Assembly (NCBI GenBank): GCA_019239585.1
Contig: JAFAZU010000560.1
Coordinates: forward strand, 1 to 7,603
Direction of reading: 5' to 3'
DNA length: 7,603 bases
From: Acidobacteriaceae bacterium
Lineage (GTDB): Bacteria > Acidobacteriota > Terriglobia > Bryobacterales > Bryobacteraceae
The translations under genes and the position numbers were made by a program. The notes beneath the pieces were generated by a model. It was given only the letters and a program-made list of their open reading frames with translations. It was not told the origin of the DNA and made no database searches. How positions within the stretch are numbered: the first letter of the stretch is position 1; each line of letters opens with the position of its first letter. Positions 1 through 6,750 of this stretch are shown in pieces.

Positions 1-35
1 TAAAACACAAGTTGTCGGTAAGCAATACATATCAG

Positions 36-2294
36 TTAAGCCCAGGAAAAGCCGCTCTTCGCCAGCGGCAAGGAGCGAACTCGTTTCCCGGTTACCGCAA
101 AAATAGCATTGCAAACAGCCGGTATCAGCGGCGGGAGCGCCGGTTCGCCCAGACCAGTCGGTTCGTGATTGGTTTTCACGAAATGCACATCAATTTGCGG
201 CGCTTGCCGGATGCTGGTAATTGGGTGCTGGTTGTAATTGGTTTGAACCACCCGGCCGTTTTCGAGGGTGATCTCCTGCCGCATTGCTTCGCTGAGGCCG
301 TCAATGATCGCGCCTTGCACTTGCGCCTCTGCGCCGCTCGGATTGACAATTTGCTTGCCGACATCGCCGCAAGCCCAAACCTTATTCACCTTTACCTGGT
401 TATTGGCATTGACGCTGACTTCGGCGACATGCGCGAAGTAGCCTTGGAAGCTGTAATGAAAAGCAACGCCGAGAGCTGTGTCTTTCGGCAGCGTGCGTTT
501 CCCCCAGCCGGAGCGTTCCACTACGGCTTGCAACACGCCGCGCATGCGGTCGACATCGTAAGCCTGTCGGTCGCGGTCGCGCTGCGTGGGTGCTCCTTCG
601 TTTTCCACTTTGGGCTTAGCGGCTTCTTTCACTTTGTCGCGTCCCGGTTGATCCAGCAGATTCAGCCGGAACTCCACCGGGTCCTTCCCGGCGGCATGGG
701 CCAACTCGTCAATGAAAGATTGCATGACGAAACATTGTGAATTCGCGCCGGGCGCCCGCAACGCGCCGGTTTTCAGAATCAGCGGCATGAGCGAGGCGTA
801 CGCCGCGAAGTTCGGCACGAAGCCAGCCGGAAACTCGCCGGGAGCCATGGTTGCAGAGGGTGAGTATTTGTCGCCGTCTCCGAAGGTTACGAAGTGGTTC
901 TGCCAAGCAACCAAGTTGCCGGAAGCATCGACGCCGCCTTTCAGGAAGTGGAAACCGCCGGGACGATAAAAGTCGTGAGTCATGTCGTCTTCGCGGGACC
1001 AGACCAGTTTCACCGGAACGCCTACCTTTTTCGCAATAAAGGCGACCTCGGCCATGTAGTCATTGGTCAGCCCACGGCCAAAGGAGCCGCCTGCCCGCAG
1101 CAGGTGAATGGTAATGTTTTCCGGAGGAATGCCGAGCGTCTTAGCGACCAGACCGTGGCCTCGTTCTGGAATTTGGCAATTGGACCAGATTTCGATTTTT
1201 CCGTCTTTGAAGTGGGCGCTGCAATTTCTCGGCTCCAGTGGCGCGTGCGAGATGAATGGGTAGAAGTAAGCTGCCTCAATTTGCTTCGATGCGCTTTTCA
1301 GCCCGGCATCCACATCTCCGATTTTCTTTAACTCGTGCGTCGGCGTTCCCTTCGATAGTTCTTCGGCGCGTCGGGCAAATTCCGCGCTGCTCTGCTGCGC
1401 GCCGGCACCCTCGTCCCATTTCACATCCAGCTTTTTGCGTGCGGTTTGCGCGGCCCACCAGGTATCCGCCACGATGGCTACTCCCGGCTCCAGACCGGGA
1501 TCGCCTTCTATGACAGGTCCGACTTTAACTTGGCCCTCCACAACAAAGGCATCTCGAATACCCGGCATTTTCTTGATCTCGTCCACGTTCGCGCTAACGA
1601 CTTTGCCGCCGAAAACGGGGCATTTCTGATAAGCCGCATAGAGCATACCCGGAGCCGTAAAGTCGATGGCGTAGATGGGCTTGCCGACGACAATGTCAGG
1701 CACGTCCACGCCGGGCGTCCACTGGCCGATGATTTTGTAATCCTTCGCGTCCTTGAACTTCAGAGACTTGGGGTCAGGAGGAGGAAGCGTAGCGGCTTTC
1801 GCGGCCAGTTCTCCATAGCCCAGGGAGCGGTCGGTCGTCCGGTGATAGACGCGGCCATTAGCGGTGTAGCACTCGTTTTCGGGAACATTCCAGGTCTGCG
1901 CCGCTGCCGCAATCAGCATTTGACGGCCGGCCGCTCCGACCTGCCGCATGGGAATCCAATTGTTGGAAGCAGCGCGGCTGCCGCCCGTGAACTGAATACC
2001 GTACTTTGCTTTATCAAAATCGGCCTGTTCCACTTTCACGGATTTCCAGTCCACGTCGAGTTCTTCGGCGATCAGCATGGGAAGCATGTTCCGAATGCCC
2101 TGCCCGATCTCCGGGTTTCTCGCTACCAGCGTGACTGTGCCATCAGCAGCAATTCGGATAAAGGCGTTGGGCGCGAGCGGGGCTTGGGGTGGTTGCTGTG
2201 CGGAAGCTTTCTTCGGCCCGATATACGTACCGATCAGCATGCCTCCGCCGGATAAAGCGGTTACTTGCAGGAAAGAACGACGGGTTACGCGCAT
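36..2294 (-). CDS. iorB: Tat-exported molybdopterin hydroxylase large subunit, IorB-like (isoquinoline 1-oxidoreductase / aldehyde dehydrogenase type)
   Basis: This is the large molybdenum-cofactor subunit of a xanthine-oxidase-family hydroxylase, which oxidises an aldehyde or N-heterocycle using water as the oxygen source. At 752 residues it has the usual IorB length. The N-terminus is a twin-arginine signal (TRRSFLQV, R5-R6, then a glycine-rich hydrophobic stretch and an ASA-type cleavage region near residue 32), which indicates export in folded form. Further motifs are GGSRA near residue 105, the cofactor-binding stretch RAGGSFGRG near 400, and GALRAPG near 510. The C-terminal GLGE places the expected catalytic glutamate at about residue 717. 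The ATG start is fixed by a strong Shine-Dalgarno 8 nt upstream, inside iorA. The subunit pairs with the 2Fe-2S protein encoded just upstream. No FAD subunit is present, so electrons probably pass to a periplasmic or membrane cytochrome, as in other IorAB enzymes. The family is secure, but the substrate cannot be read from sequence and the symbol denotes the family only. Confidence 0.93.
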   Translation of the reverse strand: MRVTRRSFLQVTALSGGGMLIGTYIGPKKASAQQPPQAPLAPNAFIRIAADGTVTLVARNPEIGQGIRNMLPMLIAEELDVDWKSVKVEQADFDKAKYGIQFTGGSRAASNNWIPMRQVGAAGRQMLIAAAAQTWNVPENECYTANGRVYHRTTDRSLGYGELAAKAATLPPPDPKSLKFKDAKDYKIIGQWTPGVDVPDIVVGKPIYAIDFTAPGMLYAAYQKCPVFGGKVVSANVDEIKKMPGIRDAFVVEGQVKVGPVIEGDPGLEPGVAIVADTWWAAQTARKKLDVKWDEGAGAQQSSAEFARRAEELSKGTPTHELKKIGDVDAGLKSASKQIEAAYFYPFISHAPLEPRNCSAHFKDGKIEIWSNCQIPERGHGLVAKTLGIPPENITIHLLRAGGSFGRGLTNDYMAEVAFIAKKVGVPVKLVWSREDDMTHDFYRPGGFHFLKGGVDASGNLVAWQNHFVTFGDGDKYSPSATMAPGEFPAGFVPNFAAYASLMPLILKTGALRAPGANSQCFVMQSFIDELAHAAGKDPVEFRLNLLDQPGRDKVKEAAKPKVENEGAPTQRDRDRQAYDVDRMRGVLQAVVERSGWGKRTLPKDTALGVAFHYSFQGYFAHVAEVSVNANNQVKVNKVWACGDVGKQIVNPSGAEAQVQGAIIDGLSEAMRQEITLENGRVVQTNYNQHPITSIRQAPQIDVHFVKTNHEPTGLGEPALPPLIPAVCNAIFAVTGKRVRSLPLAKSGFSWA

Positions 2295-2296
2295 GC

Positions 2297-2821
2297 TTAT
2301 AGACCTCCTTCTTCATGGCGAAGATTTTGACCATTGACCAACTCAGCTCGTTGCCCAGCCCCGTTAGCAGGCATCCCGGCGGCCTTGTGAATCGCTTGCC
2401 GGATGCGAACGTAGGTTCCGCAACGGCACAGGTTGCCGTTCATGGCTTCATCAATTTGCTCGTCGGTCGGTTTGGGGTGTTTGGACAGCAAAGCCGCAGC
2501 CGACATAATCTGACCGGCCTGGCAATATCCACATTGCGGTACATCGACCTCTCGCCAGGCTTGTTGCAGGGGATGAGCGCCCTTGGGCGAAAGTCCCTCA
2601 ATGGTTGTGATCTTCGCCGTCGCTACGCTGCCTACCGTCGTTACGCACGAGCGCACCGGCTGACCGTTCAGATGGACCGTGCAGGCACCGCACTGACCGA
2701 TGCCGCAGCCGTACTTTGTGCCGTGAAGGTTGAGAATATCGCGGAGCACCCAGAGAAGAGGCGTGTCCGCCGGAACATCGACGGTTGTGGACCGTCCGTT
2801 AACAGTCAGTTTTAGTGCCAT
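2297..2821 (-). CDS. iorA: 2Fe-2S ferredoxin-like small subunit of molybdenum hydroxylase, IorA-like
   Basis: This is the electron-transfer subunit that carries two [2Fe-2S] clusters and takes electrons from the molybdenum centre of the neighbouring large subunit. Its 174 residues show both domains. The plant-ferredoxin-like N-terminal domain has C39, C44, C47 and C59 (motif [15 protein letters not shown]). The helical C-terminal domain has C97, C100, C132 and C134 (motifs CGYCQAGQ and NLCRCGTY). All eight cluster ligands are present. There is no export signal, as expected if it travels through Tat bound to the large subunit. The C-terminus runs about 20 residues past the conserved fold. Start ATG, with a modest purine-rich site (AGGG) upstream. 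It follows the peroxidase gene after a 75-bp gap that holds no recognisable terminator, so all three genes may share one transcript. Confidence 0.95.
   Translation of the reverse strand: MALKLTVNGRSTTVDVPADTPLLWVLRDILNLHGTKYGCGIGQCGACTVHLNGQPVRSCVTTVGSVATAKITTIEGLSPKGAHPLQQAWREVDVPQCGYCQAGQIMSAAALLSKHPKPTDEQIDEAMNGNLCRCGTYVRIRQAIHKAAGMPANGAGQRAELVNGQNLRHEEGGL
2303..2310 (-). promoter_or_regulatory. Ribosome binding site of iorB inside the end of iorA
   Basis: On the minus strand the sequence reads AAGGAGGT, a near-perfect Shine-Dalgarno, with 8 nt to the iorB ATG. It is formed by the codons for the final Glu-Gly-Gly of the iorA product. The iorA stop lies between this site and the iorB start, so the two subunits are probably made by translational coupling. 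It also settles the iorB start. Confidence 0.85.
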
Positions 2822-2896
2822 GACTTAGCCCTAACAAAAGAGTAATACAGATGGCAGTTCGTTGTTGAATGAAAAATGCTGGAACGGGGGAAACTA

Positions 2897-3433
2897 CTAC
2901 TGCAATGCTTTCTCTACTGCTACGTTGAGGCTCGGGTCATCGGGAGTGACGGCAGGCTCGAAACGGGCTAGGATCTGACCGTCGCGCCCAATCAGAAATT
3001 TGGTGAAGTTCCACTGGATTTCGCCGCTCGTTTTTCCATTGCTCGTCAGGTATTGATACAGCGGCGTTTTATCGGCTCCGGCTACGGAGATTTTCGACAT
3101 CATCGGAAAGGTCACGGCATACTTGCTTTTGCAAAAGGTTTTGATTTCCGCATTGGTGCCGGGCTCCTGGCCTGCGAAGTTATTCGCCGGAATCCCGAGG
3201 ATTACAAATCCTTGGCTCTTGTACTTTTCGTACAAGGACTCCAGGCCAGTATATTGCGGGGTGTAGCCGCAACGGCTCGCGACATTGACCAGCATGAGGA
3301 CTTTGCCTTTGTATTCGGACAACGGCACTGGTTTACTGTCGATGGAATTTAAAGTGAAGTCATAAATGGAAGCAGCATGAAGGACGTTGGTCAGCAAGAG
3401 CACAGTCGCGAGTACGAAAGAGGTTCTGAGCAA
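2897..3433 (-). CDS. Secreted glutathione peroxidase family protein (thioredoxin-dependent type)
   Basis: This is a thiol peroxidase of the GPx family (178 residues) that reduces hydrogen or lipid hydroperoxides. A Sec signal peptide spans residues 1-20 (hydrophobic core, then VLHA before ASI), placing it in the periplasm. Visible motifs are LVNVASRCGYTPQY with the peroxidatic cysteine C55, NNFAGQEPG with Q89, and WNFTKFL with W141 and N142, giving the complete Cys-Gln-Trp-Asn set. A second cysteine, C101 (FCKSKYAVTFP), is in the position of the resolving cysteine of thioredoxin-dependent members, so the reductant is more likely a thioredoxin-like protein than glutathione. The start codon is TTG, chosen because AAAGGA lies 7 nt upstream and the signal peptide begins there. 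The gene precedes iorAB on the same strand. A link between peroxide made by the hydroxylase and this enzyme is a guess. Confidence 0.93.
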   Translation of the reverse strand: MLRTSFVLATVLLLTNVLHAASIYDFTLNSIDSKPVPLSEYKGKVLMLVNVASRCGYTPQYTGLESLYEKYKSQGFVILGIPANNFAGQEPGTNAEIKTFCKSKYAVTFPMMSKISVAGADKTPLYQYLTSNGKTSGEIQWNFTKFLIGRDGQILARFEPAVTPDDPSLNVAVEKALQ

Positions 3434-3440
3434 GGGAAAA

Positions 3441-3446
3441 TCCTTT
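3441..3446 (-). promoter_or_regulatory. Ribosome binding site supporting the TTG start of the peroxidase gene
   Basis: The minus strand reads AAAGGA followed by 7 nt and then TTG. No in-frame ATG or GTG lies at a suitable position nearby, and the signal peptide begins directly at this codon. The site therefore decides the start. Confidence 0.65.
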
Positions 3447-3682
3447 CTTTTGTTTTACAAGAATATTGAATAGCCAGGCTGCAGGATAACAAAGCAGACC
3501 GGAGACATCGATAGCAGTTCGGCAACTTTTCCACATTCTCCTGTTTTACTCGTTCCGTGCAAGCAGATCACCTGCGTAAAGAGATACGGCCCTCGCTGTT
3601 TTGTGACTCTGGCTTAGAAAGTCCTTAGCTGCGCTTAAGTCCCTCTTGAGCCGTTACTCCTTATCTTCAAGTTAGGATTCAC

Positions 3683-3711
3683 TGGAAACAACAAGACCGG
3701 CGAATTATAAC
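3683..3711 (+). promoter_or_regulatory. Candidate sigma70-type promoter giving a leaderless transcript
   Basis: TGGAAA (3683-3688, four of six matches to TTGACA) and TATAAC (3706-3711, five of six to TATAAT) are separated by an ideal 17 nt. A start site about 7 nt after the -10 box would fall at about 3718-3720, on or next to the ATG at 3720. No Shine-Dalgarno precedes that ATG, which is consistent with leaderless translation. The assignment rests on motif matching only. Confidence 0.4.
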
Positions 3712-3719
3712 GAGTCGCC

Positions 3720-4157
3720 ATGAAGAGCACCTTACTCGAAGAACAGGAAATCAAGCAGCGACAACATGGGCTGGAACTCTCCGTCATCTTTACTACGGTG
3801 CAATACACTCTTCTCAGTCTGCAGACCGCTGCTCAACTCACGTGGGATTTCGAAACGCACATTCAGCTTTTGGTGCCGGATTCTGCCCGGTCTCCAGTTT
3901 CCCGGATCACGCCTCGGACCCTGGCGGACTTTACGGCCCGATACTTTCTCAACCTGCTGCCACACAGCCGCGATTTACAAATCAAAGTCACTTCCTACCC
4001 GGCCAACACCACAGATCTTTGGGAGGTTCTACCGCCCCATTCCCTCATTGTAATTGCAGGACATCAGCATCGTTTCTGGCTTTCGGCTGAACAGCGCTTC
4101 GCGCGCCAACTGCAACAGGCGGGTCACGAGGTGATCTTTCTGCCGGTGCCGGCGTGA
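3720..4157 (+). CDS. Small Usp-like (universal stress protein fold) hypothetical protein
   Basis: An uncharacterised 145-residue protein with no signal peptide or membrane segment. Its pattern suggests a single Rossmann-like domain related to universal stress proteins: a first strand (LSVIFTTV, about 20-27) followed by a helix (TLLSLQTAAQLTWDF), a second strand (HIQLLVP), a long helix ending NLLPHS, a strand (LQIKVTSYP), a strand HSLIVIAG near 107-114, a helix (AEQRFARQLQQAG) and a last strand HEVIFLPV. No glycine-rich ATP-binding motif of the UspA GxxG-S type is evident; only a lone AGH follows the LIVI strand. I recall similar short proteins in Acidobacteriota with a PHSLVVIGG-like segment, but cannot confirm this. 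It has no Shine-Dalgarno. It converges on kup, which lies 93 bp away on the other strand, so a role connected with potassium or osmotic stress is possible but unproven. The gene itself is likely real; its function is unknown. Confidence 0.7.
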   Translation: MKSTLLEEQEIKQRQHGLELSVIFTTVQYTLLSLQTAAQLTWDFETHIQLLVPDSARSPVSRITPRTLADFTARYFLNLLPHSRDLQIKVTSYPANTTDLWEVLPPHSLIVIAGHQHRFWLSAEQRFARQLQQAGHEVIFLPVPA

Positions 4158-4256
4158 GTGGGCCGCTTCTCCCCACCGACAGCGTGCTAACGAGCTCTGC
4201 AACGGGCAGGGCATCAGGTTCTCACCGTCCAACACCGTCGCGGCGCGCTCTCATAA
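4158..4256 (+). pseudogene. Remnant C-terminus of a second Usp-like paralogue
   Basis: Directly after the Usp-like gene, translation from 4191 gives RALQRAGHQVLTV and ends at TAA (4254-4256). It aligns without gaps to the end of the upstream protein, RQLQQAGHEVIFL, with 7 of 13 residues identical. The DNA matches at 18 of 23 positions between 4110-4132 and 4197-4219. Upstream of 4190 the similarity moves to another frame (GPLLPTDSVL, comparable with FWLSAEQRF), and the frame of the tail itself has a TAA at 4188-4190, so at least one frameshift is needed. There is no start codon and no room for the rest of the domain. The simplest reading is the tail of a tandem paralogue left by deletion. Its last codons run over the kup stop codon on the opposite strand. 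The exact left edge is uncertain. Confidence 0.5.
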
Positions 4257-6200
4257 GTCGATCTGGGTTCCGATCTCAACCACTTGCTGCGGCGGCAGGC
4301 AAAAGGTGCTCTCCACCTCGACCGCATTGCGCTGCAGGTATGCGAAGATCCGCTCGGCCACGCGGCCCATTTGGCCCGACTTGGCGGCGGTCAGCGTTTC
4401 CTTGCCGACATAGTAAGTGATCTCTTTGAGATCGATCGGTAAATGCTTCTTCTCGATCACCTCCTGGAGCCGCTCGGCCACGCGCGGGTGCTCCATATAG
4501 CCAAAATGCAGCACCACATTCCAGAAGCCGTCGCCCAGGTCCGTGATTTCATACTGTTGATCCAGCGGTACGTAGGCATAGGTCTCGGTCCGTACGGTGA
4601 GCAGGAGCACGTGTTCCTGCAAAGCGCGGCAACGCTTGACAAAATGCACCAGGATCGGGGGTACGTGGTCGGGGCTGGAGGCGATAAACACGCCCGTGCC
4701 GGGCACTCGCTGAGCCAGGCACTCCTGAATTTGCGGCCGGACCGCCGTAAACGAGGGATATTTAGTCGCATACTGTTCTTCGAGGGAGGTTCGGCCGCGA
4801 TTCCAGATCAGCATGGCGGCGATGAGCGAAGCGCCGATCAGGACGGGTACATAGCCGCCTTCAAAGAATTTAAACAGGTTGGCTCCGAGAAACGGGATGT
4901 CAAAGGACAGGAAAAAGAGCAGCAGCGCGACGGCTTTCCACGCCGCCCACTGCCAGCGGTAGTGGGCCACGATGTAAAACAGTACGGAGGTGATCGCCAT
5001 CGTGCCGGTTACGGCAATGCCGTAAGCAGCGGCGAGCTTCACCGACTCTCGGAAGGTGAGCACGAGCAGCAGACAGCCTAACGCCAGCAAGGCATTGACT
5101 TCGGGAATATAGATTTGGCCTTCGGTCTGTTCAGAGGTGTGCTGCACCGTGACATTCGGAAAGTAGCCCAGCACCATGGCTTGGCGCGTGAGCGAAAACG
5201 CGCCGGAGATCAGGGCCTGGGAGGCGATTACGGTAGCTGCGCTCGACAGCAGAACTAAAGCCACCGTAGCCGCGCCGACGGGAACTTGGGCGAAGAAGGG
5301 GTTCTCGCGCGCTTCGGGATGCGAGAGCACCAATGCTCCCTGGCCCAGGTAGCCCAACAGGAGCGCCGGAAACACCAAGCCGAGCCAGGCGCGACGGATC
5401 GGCGCGATCCCGAAATGGCCGAGGTCGGCATAGAGCGCTTCTCCTCCTGTCACCACCAGGACCACGGACCCTAGAATCAAAAAGCCGTGTATGCCATGGC
5501 GCGTAAAAAAACTGATGCCATGATGCGGAGAAAGCGCCCCCAGAATTGCGGGATACTCCAGAATGTGCCAGATACCGAGCGCAGCCAAAGTCGTAAACCA
5601 GACCAGCATGACGGGACCGAACAGGCGGCCCACGCTGCCGGTTCCCCGACGCTGGAGAAGAAAGAGGCCGAGAAGGATCACGCATGTCAGCGGCACGATC
5701 CAAGGCTTGAAAGAAGCGCTGACCAGGGTAAGGCCTTCGACGGCGCTCAACACTGAGATGGCCGGTGTAATGACGCCGTCCCCATATAAGAGAGCCGCGC
5801 CGATCACACCCAGCAGAGCAATCCCAGTCACTCGCCCGTGCCGGACGGCAGCGGCACGGAAGCGCTCGGGCACAAGCGCGAGCAGGGCAAAAATCCCGCC
5901 TTCGCCTCCATGATTGGCGCGCAGAATGAAAAACAGATATTTGATCGTCACGACGAGGAGCAGCGCCCAAGCCATCAGGGAGAGAATGCCAAACACATCT
6001 TCCGTGCTGACACGCTTGCCGCCAGCGCTCTGTAGACATGCCTGTAGCGTGTACAAAGGGCTGGTGCCAATATCGCCAAACACGACGCCGAGCGCCGCTA
6101 GGGTAAGAGCAGACAGGCTGGCTTGGGGCACGGCCCTTTCCAAGGGCCGGTCCGAGTGAGAAGCAGTCGCTGAGATCGGAGATACAGTCGGATGGGTCAT
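4251..6200 (-). CDS. kup: Low-affinity potassium transporter Kup (KUP/HAK/KT family)
   Basis: This inner-membrane potassium uptake protein imports K+ together with protons. Its 649 residues fit the family (E. coli Kup has 622), with a roughly 27-residue longer N-terminus. The hallmark LGVVFGDIGTSPLYT is at residues 37-51 (D43 in the conserved GDIGTSPLY). It is followed by RANHGGEGGIFALLAL (about 94-109), YGDGVITPAISVLSAVEGL (139-157), TGGEALYADLGHFG, GQGALVL, SGAFSLTRQA, IYIPEVN, and AAAYGIAVTGTM. About twelve hydrophobic segments precede a soluble C-terminal domain that ends FCLPPQQVVEIGTQIDL, matching the end of E. coli Kup. The ATG start at 6200 has no clear Shine-Dalgarno. The gene is alone on its strand: a Usp-like gene converges on its 3' end, and an IS982 remnant lies 98 bp upstream of its start, which may have changed its promoter region. 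Confidence 0.97.
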   Translation of the reverse strand: MTHPTVSPISATASHSDRPLERAVPQASLSALTLAALGVVFGDIGTSPLYTLQACLQSAGGKRVSTEDVFGILSLMAWALLLVVTIKYLFFILRANHGGEGGIFALLALVPERFRAAAVRHGRVTGIALLGVIGAALLYGDGVITPAISVLSAVEGLTLVSASFKPWIVPLTCVILLGLFLLQRRGTGSVGRLFGPVMLVWFTTLAALGIWHILEYPAILGALSPHHGISFFTRHGIHGFLILGSVVLVVTGGEALYADLGHFGIAPIRRAWLGLVFPALLLGYLGQGALVLSHPEARENPFFAQVPVGAATVALVLLSSAATVIASQALISGAFSLTRQAMVLGYFPNVTVQHTSEQTEGQIYIPEVNALLALGCLLLVLTFRESVKLAAAYGIAVTGTMAITSVLFYIVAHYRWQWAAWKAVALLLFFLSFDIPFLGANLFKFFEGGYVPVLIGASLIAAMLIWNRGRTSLEEQYATKYPSFTAVRPQIQECLAQRVPGTGVFIASSPDHVPPILVHFVKRCRALQEHVLLLTVRTETYAYVPLDQQYEITDLGDGFWNVVLHFGYMEHPRVAERLQEVIEKKHLPIDLKEITYYVGKETLTAAKSGQMGRVAERIFAYLQRNAVEVESTFCLPPQQVVEIGTQIDL

Positions 6201-6224
6201 GGTTTGTTTTCGTAAAAGGCAGCC

Positions 6225-6238
6225 TCGGAATCATCCGA
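6225..6238 (-). promoter_or_regulatory. Small hairpin in the kup leader
   Basis: TCGGA and TCCGA form a perfect 5-bp stem around a 4-nt loop, extendable by one G-U pair on the minus strand, 24 nt before the kup ATG. No U-tract follows, so it is not an intrinsic terminator. With no Shine-Dalgarno visible it could affect ribosome loading, but a stem this short can arise by chance. Confidence 0.25.
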
Positions 6239-6244
6239 AATGAA

Positions 6245-6275
6245 CCTATATTGTGAACCGAAGAGGTCTGGTCAA
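6245..6275 (-). promoter_or_regulatory. Candidate kup promoter between the IS remnant and the start codon
   Basis: On the minus strand TTGACC (6275-6270, five of six to TTGACA) is followed after 19 nt by TATAGG (6250-6245, four of six to TATAAT). The spacing is wide, so the match is only moderate. It lies entirely within the 98 bp left between the IS982 remnant and kup. If real, it would keep kup expressed despite the insertion. Confidence 0.35.
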
Positions 6276-6298
6276 GAACATCATAAACACTTTACTCC

Positions 6299-6750
6299 AC
6301 TTCAGTATTGAGTTGTTGAGCTACTCAAGCCGAGAGAAGACCGGCGTGGCGCAGATTGTAGTAGATGATTTTCAACTGCACGGTATTCCATAAGCCCCGC
6401 CAAGAGCGTGAGAAGACTCGATCCAGAAATCGATACCACAACTGCGAAAACGAGGTTTCAATCGCTTGCCGCACCTGGGCAAGCAGGTATTTCTTTTCCG
6501 GCACATCGGCGCGTGCCAAGACCAGCATCTCGGCCTCTTTCGCCCAGTTGTATGGCGATTGTCGCCATTGCGCTAAAGACACGTGAGCGGCTAAGAAATC
6601 ATCGACAAACACATAAAGTTCGGTCAAGTGATCGACTATGCTGGACGTCGGAGTCGTAGCTCGGCAGCGGTCAGAGTTCAGGTAGGCAGCCCTACCCTAA
6701 CGCTGCTAATGGGTGCGACTCTTTGTTGGGTCTCAACTCAAGACTGGGGT
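6299..6750 (-). mobile_element. Internally deleted IS982-family element (452 bp)
   Basis: The left tip ACTTCAGTATTGAGTTG (6299-6315) and the reverse complement of the right tip, ACCCCAGTCTTGAGTTG (6734-6750), agree at 14 of 17 positions and both begin with AC. Immediately outside are TTACTCC (6292-6298) and TTACTCA (6751-6757), a 7-bp direct repeat with one mismatch, as expected of a target-site duplication. Inside is a deleted transposase frame on the minus strand that starts about 120 bp from the right tip and stops about 26 bp from the left tip, a layout typical of IS982. Full-length members are near 1 kb, so about half the element is missing. It cannot transpose on its own, but could perhaps be mobilised in trans if its ends are intact. 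Confidence 0.6.
6325..6627 (-). pseudogene. IS982-family transposase with a large in-frame internal deletion
   Basis: The frame encodes about 100 residues. The N-terminal part (TELYVFVDDFLAAH, then WRQSP) matches the start of IS982-family transposases. The C-terminal part (QVRQAIETSFSQLWYRFLDR to the end IIYYNLRHAGLLSA) matches their end. Full-length proteins are roughly 290 residues, so the middle, including the first two acidic catalytic residues, is gone. The final glutamate of the DDE set is probably E57 in IETSFSQL. The join lies around residues 30-48. The apparent start is TTG, and in-frame codons upstream (ATA GTC GAT CAC) read like a decayed native start of the M-x-D-H-L-T-E-L-Y kind. 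No active enzyme is expected. Confidence 0.8.

Noticed and set aside
12..740. A 242-codon plus-strand open frame opposite the end of iorB
   Set aside because: It lies wholly antisense to a gene with clear conserved motifs, resembles no protein family, and is explained by the codon bias of the iorB strand.
1446..2255. A 269-codon plus-strand open frame opposite the start of iorB
   Set aside because: It is antisense to the Tat signal and conserved N-terminal part of iorB, with no recognisable domain or ribosome binding site.
3434..3719. Search for a regulatory RNA or oxidative-stress operator between the divergent peroxidase and Usp-like genes
   Set aside because: I found only short CTTA-type repeats around 3612-3650 and no stable hairpin, recognisable operator or convincing promoter for the peroxidase gene.
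4443..5081. A 212-codon plus-strand open frame opposite kup
   Set aside because: It is antisense to the conserved C-terminal half of kup, and its composition is typical of a complementary-strand shadow.
5131..6234. A 367-codon minus-strand open frame overlapping kup in another frame
   Set aside because: kup is continuous and conserved through this whole stretch. The alternative frame is arginine- and serine-rich with no motifs, typical of a shadow in GC-rich coding DNA.
6315..6330. TTGAG-CTA-CTCAA palindrome at the end of the transposase remnant as a terminator
   Set aside because: The stem is only 5 bp and AT-containing, with no T-tract on either strand.
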